Origin: Desulfovibrionales bacterium
Lineage (GTDB): Bacteria; Desulfobacterota; Desulfovibrionia; Desulfovibrionales; Desulfonatronaceae
Reading direction: 5' to 3'
Assembly (NCBI GenBank): GCA_007693505.1
Contig: REDL01000098.1
Location: forward strand, 1 to 51,107
Length of the DNA stretch: 51,107 bases
In this document: in pieces, positions 1-7,379 of the stretch
Position numbering within the stretch: position 1 is the stretch's first letter
How the letters are laid out: every line of letters begins with the position of its first letter
Translations under genes and position numbers: made by a program
Notes under the pieces: model-generated
What the model was told of the DNA's origin: nothing
What the model saw: the letters and a program-made list of their open reading frames with translations, nothing else
Database searches by the model: none

Positions 1-5
1 CTTGC

Positions 6-90
6 TTCGATTGTCAGGAGGGCAATCGAAAATGTGGCAAAGCCACAGCCCTTAGGGGCTGGACACAGGACGTGTCTGGGTAGTTTTTTT
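6..90. other. Array of four consecutive small hairpins before a T run
   Basis: Four perfect hairpins follow one another. They are TTCGATTG/CAATCGAA (6-13 with 23-30), TGTGGC-AAA-GCCACA (33-47), GCCC/GGGC (48-51 with 56-59) and GACAC/GTGTC (62-66 with 72-76). Seven T residues follow at 84-90 on the plus strand. No coding potential is convincing here. The region lies downstream of the minus-strand kinase ending at 223. It could be a structured RNA, a mobile-element end (IS200/IS605 ends carry such hairpins) or a terminator region for a gene left of the window. Only the hairpins are observed; the role is unknown. Confidence 0.4.
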
Positions 91-222
91 GCTCCTTGCA
101 CTTGGGGTTCTTGAACGGACTGTCGGATAAGAACGTTTTCTCCACTCGGTTAGCATGACCTCTCAGAACCTTCATTGAGGAGCTGACCGCGATGATCGCG
201 GCCTGGTTTCCAGAAGTGCTCA

Positions 223-3200
223 TCATCCAGGTTTTCCTTCGACTGGGCCCAACTCCAGGCACAGGAGCTCAAATTCGCGTACCACGTGCGGCTCAAGGTT
301 TCGACATGCCGCAATGTCACCATCTTTCCCGGCCTGCTCCAAAAGCCCGGCCGCGTTGGCCAGAGCACCGGCACTGATGTTCAGGGACGAGCCCTTGATG
401 GCATGGGCAAGTTCCCGAATCCCCATGGTGTCTCTTTGCTCAATCGCCTGAAAAAGCGTTTCCATATGACCCAAATTTGTATCGACAAACCTCTTGATGA
501 TCTGTATTGCCAGTTTTTCGTCCCCGTCCAGCCGATGCACAAACTCCGATTTGTTGAACACGGAAAGGTCGTTTTCCCTGGGCAAGGCTTCACGTTGTTC
601 CTTTCTCCCATCTCCAGCCTCTACGTTTTGTTCTTCATCCTCCCGAGCCGGCAGCCACCTCTCCAGCATTTCCGCCAACTGAACCGGTTCCAGCGGCTTG
701 GTCAGATAATCATCCATGCCCGCCTCCAGACACTTTTCCCGATAGCCCTGCATGGCATGGGCGGTGAGGGCGATGACCGGCAGACGCCGGGGGGAGGGGT
801 GAGGGCTGAAACCTGAAACCTGATGGTGAGAGGTGCTCTCTTCAATTTCCGACTCCTGGCTCCTGATCTTTCTCGTCGCCTCCAACCCGTCCATCACCGG
901 CATCTGCACGTCCATAAGCACCAGGTCGTAGGGGATGGTTTGCACGGCCTGGACGGCTTCGGCGCCGTTGGCCACGCCATCGGCGGACAGGCCGAGTTGT
1001 TTGAGCATGGCCAGAGCCACCTGCTGGTTGGTGGGGTTGTCTTCGACCAGGAGGATGCGGGCCTTGCGCGGAGCGAAGTCCTGGTGGCCTTCCGTGGCGT
1101 TCCTGATCCTGTGCCGGGTGATCAGTTCCCGGGATGGGCCGGGCTCATGCCTGGCCATGACCATGGCCAGGGTGTCATACAGTTCGCCATGAAGTACGGG
1201 TTTGGTCAGGAAAGCGGAAAATCCGGCTTCCAGGAAACGTTTGGTGTCTCCACGGCTCTCATGGGCCGTCAGCATCACGGTATGCAGAGGTTGCAGCCTG
1301 GGGTCGGCATGGATGGCCCGGCCCAAGGCTTCCCCATCCATGCCGGGCATTCGCAAATCCAGAATCGCCAGACGGTAGGGATCGCCCTCGGCCAGGGCCT
1401 GGTACAGCAGGCCCAGGGCCGTGGGGCCATCCGCAGCCGCATCCGGGCGCATCTCCCAGCCCATGAGGAGTGTCCGCAGGAATTCCCGTTTCGAGGGGTT
1501 ATCGTCCACCACCAGTACACGGATGTCATGCAGATTCACGGATTTCAGCGTCGGTTCCTCCACCGTCTCGGTCAGCCCCAGGCGCACCGTGAACCAAAAC
1601 GTCGATCCCCGTCCCTCGATGCTCTCCACGCCAATTTTTCCGTCCATCATTTCCGCCAACTGCCGGGAAATGGCCAATCCCAGACCAGAACCACCGAATT
1701 TCCGGGTAATGGAGGCGTCCACCTGGGAAAAGCTCTGGAACAATCCCCCAAGCTTGTCCTTCGGAATACCGATGCCGGTGTCGCGGACGGTGAAAAGCAG
1801 AGTAATATTCGGGATGTTGGAATGCTGGGATGCTGGAATGCCGGAATCTGAACCGTGCTGAAACGGCTGTGTCTCCAGGACAATCGACGCCGATGTCTGA
1901 GCCCGGTCAACCGTATCTGAAGTACTGAACGCGCCGCCTTGCTCGCCAATTCCAGCCGCAGTTGAACCCGGTGAAATCCGCTGCGCGGAGACCTTGTCAA
2001 TTTCACCGGGCAGGTACCCTGGACGGGGGTCCGGTTCAAAAGGGTAAACATTCAAGTATTCCAGCATTCCAGTATTTCTTTCCGCCCTTTGCACCCAGAG
2101 CACCACCTCGCCTTTTTCCGTAAACTTTATCGCGTTGCCGGCCAGGTTGGTCAGTATCTGCTGCAGTCGTCCGGGGTCGCCGATGAGGTGGTCCGGGACG
2201 TCCGGGTCGGCAGCGCAGATGAATTCCAGCCCCTTGTCCTCGGCCTCGAAGGCCATTGTGGCCGCGAAATTGTCCAGCATGGGCCGCAGGGCAAAGTCCA
2301 GGCTTTCCAGTTCCAGCTTGCCGGACTCGATTTTGGAGAAGTCCAGGATGTCGTTAATCAGGTTCAGCAGGGCCTCGCCGCTGGTACGCACGATTTCCGC
2401 GAACCGGCGCTGGGTTTCGTCCAGATTGGTGTCCAGGAGCAGCCCGGTCATGCCGATCACACCGTTCATCGGGGTACGGATTTCATGGCTCATGTTGGCC
2501 AAAAACTCGCTTTTGGCCCGGGTGGCCGCCTCGGCCTGGGCCAGGGCTGCGTCCAGTTCCATGTTTTTCATTTCCATCTGTTTGGCAAACTGGCGAAGCT
2601 TCTCCTCGGCCACTTTCCGACCCGTAATGTCCGCATAGATGGCGTACCCACCCACGATCTCTCCCTGCTTGCGCACCGGACCGCCCTTGAGCAAAACGTT
2701 TCTGGTCTCCCCGGATTTTGTGTAGCGGGTAACGTCCATTTCGATCTGCTCACCGCGCAAAATCCGGGGAGAGCCGTATTCATCGGCCTTTTTCAGTGGG
2801 TCCACCACGGTGTTGATATTCTTGTACAGCACCTCGTCCAGGGTGTATCCAAAGATTTTCGTGAACACGGTATTCACGTTGATGATCCGGTGTGCGGTAT
2901 CGAAAAAGACGATGGCGTCATTGGTGTTGACGAACAGCGACTCGAAATGGGCCTTCTGGTGCAGCAGCGCCTCCTCGGCCTGCTTGCGGTCCGTGATGTC
3001 GAAGGAAATGCCCAGGGTGGAGACGACCTTCTTCTGGTCGTCGAAAACCGGTTGGACGCTGAAGAGTGCCGGGAAGACCTCTCCTGACTTTCTCACCAGC
3101 TGCGTTTCAATGGTAAAGCCTTCCCCTCGCGAGAGTTTCGCGACATACTCCACCAACTTTGTGGATTCGTCAGCGGAGTGCAGGATTCCGACATGCCGGC

Positions 3201-4065
3201 CAATCATCTCCTCTCTGGAGTATCCGAAAATGTCCTCGGCCCCGGAACTGAATTCCTCAACAATGGACTCCAGGCTGGTTTTGATCAGGCTGACGGATTT
3301 TGCGGACTGAAAAATGCTTTCCAACTCTCGAGCCCGTTTGTTCAAGGCGTTCTCGTTCTGAATGCGCTCCGTGACATCCCGGGCCGCGGCGTAGATCAGG
3401 GTGCCGTGGGGATGGGAGCGCCATTCGATATGCCGGTAGGAGCCATCCCTGCGGCGGTAGCGATTCACGAACTGGAGGACCGGCTTTTGCGCATCCAGTT
3501 CGGCCATGGCCGCAAGGGTGGGCTGAAAATCGTCCGGGTGGACGAACTCCAGGAAGGTGCGTTGCTCCAGTTCCTGGGCCGTGTAGCCGAGCATGGACTC
3601 CCACTCGGCGTTGACCTTGATGAAGTTGCCGGACGTGTCCGCAATGCAGAGCAGGTCCAGGTTGACAGAGAAAAACCGCTCCACTTGCAGAGTCTGTTCC
3701 TTCTCCGAAGTGATGTCCTGGATCACGGTCACGAAATGGCCCGCTTCTGGAGAATAGGCGTTGATCTTGTACCAGCGACAAAGGGGCTCCGAATACTGTT
3801 CAAACTCCTCCTCGGTTCCTTCCTGGGCGATCCGCCCGTAAAACCCGACCCAGTCGAAGGGATCATTCTTGATCCCTGGCAAGACCTCCGTCACCCGTCG
3901 GCCGAGGATGATCTCCGCGGACAACCCGGTCATCCGCTCAAACCCGGCATTGACCTCCAAAAACTCGAAATCCACCGGCTTTCCGAAACCGTCCTCGACG
4001 ATCCGATGAAAGGCGTAGCCGAAAAAAGAGCAACCCATGATCCGCTTGAAGCTTTGTTCGTACAT
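223..4065 (-). CDS. Hybrid sensor histidine kinase (4 PAS, HisKA, HATPase, 2 receivers, HPt)
   Basis: This 1280-residue hybrid kinase probably drives a multistep phosphorelay. Four PAS/PAC modules span about residues 1-490. The HisKA H-box (SHEIRTP, His near 525) is followed by a HATPase domain with DTGIGIP and a GGSGLGL box. Receiver 1 has its Asp in LDLRMPGMDG (near 902), receiver 2 in LMDVQMPVMDG (near 1050), and the HPt histidine lies in HAIKGSS (near 1222). No transmembrane segment is seen, so it is likely cytoplasmic. Two in-frame insertions are odd: about 90 residues at 662-755 inside the HATPase domain, bounded by octanucleotide repeats, and about 25 residues before PVIALTAH of receiver 2. 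The partner output protein is not evident. Confidence 0.93.
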   Translation of the reverse strand: MYEQSFKRIMGCSFFGYAFHRIVEDGFGKPVDFEFLEVNAGFERMTGLSAEIILGRRVTEVLPGIKNDPFDWVGFYGRIAQEGTEEEFEQYSEPLCRWYKINAYSPEAGHFVTVIQDITSEKEQTLQVERFFSVNLDLLCIADTSGNFIKVNAEWESMLGYTAQELEQRTFLEFVHPDDFQPTLAAMAELDAQKPVLQFVNRYRRRDGSYRHIEWRSHPHGTLIYAAARDVTERIQNENALNKRARELESIFQSAKSVSLIKTSLESIVEEFSSGAEDIFGYSREEMIGRHVGILHSADESTKLVEYVAKLSRGEGFTIETQLVRKSGEVFPALFSVQPVFDDQKKVVSTLGISFDITDRKQAEEALLHQKAHFESLFVNTNDAIVFFDTAHRIINVNTVFTKIFGYTLDEVLYKNINTVVDPLKKADEYGSPRILRGEQIEMDVTRYTKSGETRNVLLKGGPVRKQGEIVGGYAIYADITGRKVAEEKLRQFAKQMEMKNMELDAALAQAEAATRAKSEFLANMSHEIRTPMNGVIGMTGLLLDTNLDETQRRFAEIVRTSGEALLNLINDILDFSKIESGKLELESLDFALRPMLDNFAATMAFEAEDKGLEFICAADPDVPDHLIGDPGRLQQILTNLAGNAIKFTEKGEVVLWVQRAERNTGMLEYLNVYPFEPDPRPGYLPGEIDKVSAQRISPGSTAAGIGEQGGAFSTSDTVDRAQTSASIVLETQPFQHGSDSGIPASQHSNIPNITLLFTVRDTGIGIPKDKLGGLFQSFSQVDASITRKFGGSGLGLAISRQLAEMMDGKIGVESIEGRGSTFWFTVRLGLTETVEEPTLKSVNLHDIRVLVVDDNPSKREFLRTLLMGWEMRPDAAADGPTALGLLYQALAEGDPYRLAILDLRMPGMDGEALGRAIHADPRLQPLHTVMLTAHESRGDTKRFLEAGFSAFLTKPVLHGELYDTLAMVMARHEPGPSRELITRHRIRNATEGHQDFAPRKARILLVEDNPTNQQVALAMLKQLGLSADGVANGAEAVQAVQTIPYDLVLMDVQMPVMDGLEATRKIRSQESEIEESTSHHQVSGFSPHPSPRRLPVIALTAHAMQGYREKCLEAGMDDYLTKPLEPVQLAEMLERWLPAREDEEQNVEAGDGRKEQREALPRENDLSVFNKSEFVHRLDGDEKLAIQIIKRFVDTNLGHMETLFQAIEQRDTMGIRELAHAIKGSSLNISAGALANAAGLLEQAGKDGDIAACRNLEPHVVREFELLCLELGPVEGKPG
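776..866. repeat. Degenerate heptanucleotide repeat tract inside receiver 2
   Basis: Read on the minus strand, the DNA falls into degenerate 7-base units such as TCAGGTT repeated, TCAGCCC, TCACCCC and TCCCCCC. It adds about 25 low-complexity residues (rich in S, H and P) between the KIR helix end and PVIALTAH of the second receiver. The reading frame is kept. The style matches short tandemly repeated repetitive heptamers described in other bacteria; the family assignment is inference. Confidence 0.5.
1812..1851. repeat. Octanucleotide tandem repeat, about 5 copies, in HATPase domain
   Basis: Three clean units (TGGAATGC, TGGGATGC, TGGAATGC at 1820-1843) are flanked by two degenerate ones. They encode the IPASQHSNIP stretch at one end of the insertion in the kinase ATPase domain. 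The unit is the same as in the tract at 7073-7152. Confidence 0.75.
2051..2074. repeat. Octanucleotide repeat, inverted copies
   Basis: Three 8-base units (TTCAAGTA, TTCCAGCA, TTCCAGTA) are the reverse complement of the TGGRATGC unit found at 1812-1851. They mark the other end of the insertion in the HATPase domain, so the 1812-2074 segment has octamer tracts of opposite orientation at its two ends. Confidence 0.65.
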
Positions 4066-4123
4066 GAGGGGGCCGTTTGGGATAGAGTAAACGTTGTCTG
4101 AACGGTGATTCAGATTTTTTGAT

Positions 4124-4175
4124 TGTATGATCTCTTCCGATCGTTCCCATACTGGAGCGTGGGACCGATCATACA
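4124..4175. promoter_or_regulatory. Interrupted palindrome between divergent genes
   Basis: TGTATGATC (4124-4132) is perfectly complementary to GATCATACA (4167-4175). Inside lies a near-match pair, GTTCCCA (4143-4149) and TGGGACC (4160-4166). It sits in the 170-base gap between the divergent kinase (start 4065) and coiled-coil gene (start 4236). No T run follows on either strand, so an operator or leader structure is more likely than a terminator. Confidence 0.35.
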
Positions 4176-4235
4176 GTGATTCGCTTTCCGCGCTTTTCCC
4201 TTGACCATCATCTCCCGGAGCATTACGTTTTCACC

Positions 4236-4832
4236 ATGGAAACGCAACCGAACTCCACTCCCGTTTCCCCTCCGCCGCTCTCCCCGGATTTCCTGGCCAA
4301 CCCGGAATTCAGGGCCATGGTCCGCAACGAGTTGTCCGACATCCTGGCCGATTTTATCGCGACCCAGGAAAAGCGGGCCGGAGAGGTTTCGCTGATCGAG
4401 CGCATCATCCGCGTCGAGGAGTCCCAGCGGTCCCATGAACAACTGTCCAGGGCTCTGCTGGAACAGATGAATTTGCGTTTCGAAGCCGTGGACAAGCGTT
4501 TCGTGGAAATGCTGCAGAGCATGGACAAGCGTTTTGAATCCATGGACAAGCGTTTCGAATCCCTGGACAAGCGTTTCGTTGAAATGCAGCAGGGTATGGA
4601 CAAGCGCTTCGAATCCATGGACAAACGTTTCGAGGAGATGCAGCGGAACATGGACAAGCGTTTCGTTGAAATGCAGCAGGGCATGGACAAGCGTTTCGAA
4701 GCCGTGGACAAGCGCTTCGAGTCCATGGACAAACGTTTCGACGATCTGAGCCGTCGCATGGATCGGTTCATGTTCTGGTCCCTGGGATTGACGGTTTCCG
4801 CCACCTTTCTGATCATCTCCGTGCTTCGTTAA
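4236..4832 (+). CDS. Coiled-coil DKRF-repeat protein with C-terminal membrane anchor
   Basis: The product is about 198 residues from the ATG at 4236, which has CGGAG roughly 15 bases upstream. A GTG at 4176 would add 20 residues. The N-terminus is Pro-rich, followed by a helical region and ten copies of a DKRF motif spaced 7 or 14 residues apart (for example FESMDKRF, FVEMQQGMDKRF), a heptad rhythm typical of a long coiled coil. A single hydrophobic segment (FMFWSLGLTVSATFLIISV) ends the protein and is likely a tail anchor. The 21-base DNA repeats could expand or contract. It is divergent from the sensor kinase. The function is not recognised; a structural or scaffold role is possible. Confidence 0.75.
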   Translation: METQPNSTPVSPPPLSPDFLANPEFRAMVRNELSDILADFIATQEKRAGEVSLIERIIRVEESQRSHEQLSRALLEQMNLRFEAVDKRFVEMLQSMDKRFESMDKRFESLDKRFVEMQQGMDKRFESMDKRFEEMQRNMDKRFVEMQQGMDKRFEAVDKRFESMDKRFDDLSRRMDRFMFWSLGLTVSATFLIISVLR

Positions 4833-4866
4833 CTCCTTCACGGATCGGCACTTCCCCCCTCCGATC

Positions 4867-6840
4867 CTACTGCAACTGCTCCTCTAGTTCCTTCAGTTCC
4901 CCGGCCTGCCGGGCCAGTTTGGATACGGCTTGGGCCGACTGGTCCATAACCTCGCTGGTTTCCGTTGAGATGCGGTTGATGTCCTCCACCCCGCGGTTGA
5001 TCTCCTCGCTGGTGGCGGATTGTTCTTCCGCGGCGGTGGCGATGGACCGGACCTGGTCCGCGGCCTGTTCGGCCAGGGCCAGAATATCCCGCAGTGCGTC
5101 GCCGGATTGGTTGGCCAGCCGGGTGGCCTCTTCGATGGCTCCCACGGACTGGTCCATGCCCTGGATGTTGGCCTGGGTACCTTGCTGAATGGCCGTAATG
5201 GCCTCGCCCACTTCCTTGGTGGCGTTCATGGTCTTCTCGGCCAGCTTGCGCACTTCGTCAGCCACTACGGCAAACCCGCGTCCGGCGTCTCCGGCCCGGG
5301 CCGCCTCGATGGCCGCGTTCAGTGCCAGGAGGTTGGTCTGGTCCGCGATGTCCTCGATCACGGTCATGATCCGGCCAATCTGCTCGGCTTGACGTCCGAG
5401 CTGGTCCAGCTTGCTCTTCATTTCCTGAGCTTGCGTTTGCACCGTGTTGATGGCCCCGACCGAAGCACTGACCACCTTGGCGCCGTCCACGGCCTTGGTC
5501 CGGGCCAGATCAGAGGCCTCGGCGGCCTGGGAGGCGTTTTTGGCCACTTCCAGCACGGTGGCGTTCATCGCTTCCATGGCCGTGGCCGTTTCCCCGGTGC
5601 GGTTTTTTTGTTCCTCCGCGCCACGACTGGCCTGTTCCACCTGGGCCGCCAGTTGTTCCGAAGAAAAGGATAATCTTTTGGCCACACCTTCAATCACTGC
5701 CGCAGCCTGCAGCATGCCCTTTCTGGCTTCCTCAGTCTGTTGCTTGGACATTTCCGCGGCGGATTCGGCCTTCCGTGCCTTTTCCGTTTCGGAAGTATTC
5801 TTTTTGACGATTCCTTCCAGCTTATCCAGCAGATTGTTGATCCAACGGGAAATCTGCGCAGTTTCATCATTTCCCATGCGGGATGTGTCCAGACGAGTGG
5901 AAAGGCTTGCTCCGCATTCAGCCGCATCCAACATGACGTCAGACATGACTTGTAGTCGGTTCGCAAACAACTTGGGGATATTACGATAAAACAAGACCAT
6001 ACAGGCAATGGCGATCACCAGCGCGGGCAAGACAGACAGAAGAAGCGGCACACCAATCAAATTCAAGGCAAGCATGACCGCCAGTGGAAGAAAAACAGCC
6101 GGCATCATTCCGACAAGAACTTGATACTCCAGATTCCGGGACCGATAGACTTCCTCCAGATCTCCTTCGCACATCATGCCCCACTTGTCCGGAGATCCCG
6201 GCAATTGCAGCGTCATTTCACTGCCAATGACGGGTATATGCCGATAATCGGAATACCCGGGGTATTCGACAAAAACATTTGCTCCCCGCTTTATGGTTTC
6301 CCTGACCCCGGGGTGCAGCTCTTTTGTGGCGGGGTCAGTAAATCGGACTTCGAATTCCGTCTGTTTTTTCACGCTGACAGTGCCCCAATCCGTTCGAGCT
6401 CCCCCTTTGAGATTCTCTCCAAAAGAAAACGTGTCGTCCTCGAATCTGGAACGGGACAGGGCGACACCCTGGGCGATGGATGGATCAAACCGGGAATCGA
6501 CCATGAACAAGTAGTTGTCGCAGGACTCTGGATAAACGTGTCCAGCCTCACGCTGGATGAGATCACCCAGCACGTCGTTCGGAACCCTTTCGCAAAGACA
6601 GCCCAAAGCCTGGCCAGCAAAAGGCTGGACTACCCTGGGATTATTGAAAGAAAGAAAAACAATCCCAACGGGGTTGCGTCTGTTGAAGTTGCCGGTCGTT
6701 TCCACGTTTAAGGACGCAACCCATTTGGAGTAGGTTACGAAAATACAGCATTTCCCAGGGTAGCGACACAGTCGCAACCCTGGGCTGGGGGGCAGAAACC
6801 CGTTGGGATTCCCGGAAGAAAAGAACCGTCCGGTACGCAT
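4867..6840 (-). CDS. Methyl-accepting chemotaxis protein, N-terminus altered by a repeat
   Basis: The C-terminal half is a classic receptor signalling domain with the conserved hairpin tip ([19 protein letters not shown]) that contacts CheA/CheW. Two adjacent membrane segments lie near residues 240-285. The N-terminal sensor, with the landmark [15 protein letters not shown], precedes them without an obvious first membrane helix, giving an Aer-like order of soluble sensor, membrane hairpin and signalling domain. Residues 1 to about 80 are encoded by the repeat at 6601-6810 and look unlike protein sequence. The true start is therefore uncertain: the gene may be truncated, or the repeat may supply a new N-terminus. 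No cheA or cheW is in the window. Confidence 0.85.
   Translation of the reverse strand: MRTGRFFSSGNPNGFLPPSPGLRLCRYPGKCCIFVTYSKWVASLNVETTGNFNRRNPVGIVFLSFNNPRVVQPFAGQALGCLCERVPNDVLGDLIQREAGHVYPESCDNYLFMVDSRFDPSIAQGVALSRSRFEDDTFSFGENLKGGARTDWGTVSVKKQTEFEVRFTDPATKELHPGVRETIKRGANVFVEYPGYSDYRHIPVIGSEMTLQLPGSPDKWGMMCEGDLEEVYRSRNLEYQVLVGMMPAVFLPLAVMLALNLIGVPLLLSVLPALVIAIACMVLFYRNIPKLFANRLQVMSDVMLDAAECGASLSTRLDTSRMGNDETAQISRWINNLLDKLEGIVKKNTSETEKARKAESAAEMSKQQTEEARKGMLQAAAVIEGVAKRLSFSSEQLAAQVEQASRGAEEQKNRTGETATAMEAMNATVLEVAKNASQAAEASDLARTKAVDGAKVVSASVGAINTVQTQAQEMKSKLDQLGRQAEQIGRIMTVIEDIADQTNLLALNAAIEAARAGDAGRGFAVVADEVRKLAEKTMNATKEVGEAITAIQQGTQANIQGMDQSVGAIEEATRLANQSGDALRDILALAEQAADQVRSIATAAEEQSATSEEINRGVEDINRISTETSEVMDQSAQAVSKLARQAGELKELEEQLQ
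6601..6810. repeat. Multi-hairpin repeat element overlapping the receptor N-terminus
   Basis: AATCCCAACGGGGTT (6661-6675) is inverted relative to AACCCGTTGGGATT (6797-6810). Nested within are GTTGCGTC/GACGCAAC and a CCCAGGGT/ACCCTGGG hairpin (6754-6761 with 6777-6784). A second CCCTGGG block with a CCAGC/GCTGG stem lies at 6601-6640. The design resembles the CCCAGGGT-type intergenic repeats of many environmental bacteria; that link is from memory and not tested. It lies in frame with the chemoreceptor. Confidence 0.6.
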
Positions 6841-6914
6841 AATGAGCCATGCTTTTTTGTTACTTCAAAACCTTGTCCATTGTGGGTACTTCGTAAAACA
6901 CCTCTGCCAGGGTG

Positions 6915-7379
6915 CTACATTCTGGCCTTTGGGGTTTGAACATTCCGCTCCAACACCCTCGCCAAATCATCCACACCCACCGGCTTGCCCAGGTAATCGT
7001 CCATCCCAACGGCCAGGAATCGTTCCCTGTCGCCGGGCTGGGCATGGGCGGTTACGGCGATGATGGGAATTCTGGAATGCTGGGATGCTGGGATGCTGGG
7101 ATACTGGGATGCTGGGATGCTGGAATGCTGGAATGCTGGGATGCTGGAATTCTTCTCATCCTCTAACCTTCTGATCTCCCGCGTTGCTTCGTCGCCGGTC
7201 ATCACCGGCATTTGGATGTCCATGAGGATGCAGTCGAAGGCGCTCTGTTTCAGGAAGTCCAATGCTTCCTGACCGTTACTGGCCAAGGTCACAGTATGCC
7301 CGAGTTTTTTCAGGATCGTCTGCATGAACAACTGGTTCAGGGGGTCGTCCTCGGCCAGGAGGATGTTCAGGTGCTTTTT
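6915..7379 (-). CDS. Receiver domain of the adjacent hybrid kinase, out of frame
   Basis: This frame encodes a complete receiver domain. It starts at [15 protein letters not shown], carries the phospho-acceptor Asp in LMDIQMPVMTG, and ends with the KPVGVDDLARVL helix. It belongs to the kinase at 7276-9144 but is shifted by one base. Removing one A from the minus-strand A5 run at 7375-7379 fuses the kinase C-terminus smoothly into the receiver. An octanucleotide tract at 7073-7152 inserts about 25 residues just before PIIAVTAH. A separate translated response regulator is less likely, because no well-placed start codon and ribosome site precede the domain. Confidence 0.7.
   Translation of the reverse strand, partial: KKHLNILLAEDDPLNQLFMQTILKKLGHTVTLASNGQEALDFLKQSAFDCILMDIQMPVMTGDEATREIRRLEDEKNSSIPAFQHSSIPASQYPSIPASQHSRIPIIAVTAHAQPGDRERFLAVGMDDYLGKPVGVDDLARVLERNVQTPKARM
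7073..7152. repeat. Octanucleotide tandem repeat, 10 copies, within a coding sequence
   Basis: Ten head-to-tail copies of TGGRATGC-type units fill exactly 80 bases. They are flanked by GGAATTC at the left (7066-7072), with the last unit also ending in GGAATTC. Because 8 is not divisible by 3, the translation repeats every 24 bases as an octapeptide (SIPASQHP, SIPASQHS and similar). A gain or loss of one or two units would shift the frame of the last 50 or so receiver residues. Confidence 0.92.

Noticed and set aside
6-90. Possible cyclic-di-GMP riboswitch because of GGCAAAGCC
   Set aside because: GCAAAGCC occurs in such riboswitches, but the second arm with its GGTAGC-type tetraloop receptor is missing and the gene downstream on that strand is antisense.
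4110-4841. Long minus-strand frames over the DKRF gene
   Set aside because: They are mirror reading of the 21-base repeats. The plus-strand heptads and C-terminal helix make far better protein.
7073-7152. CRISPR array
   Set aside because: The 8-base units are contiguous with no spacers; it is a simple tandem repeat.
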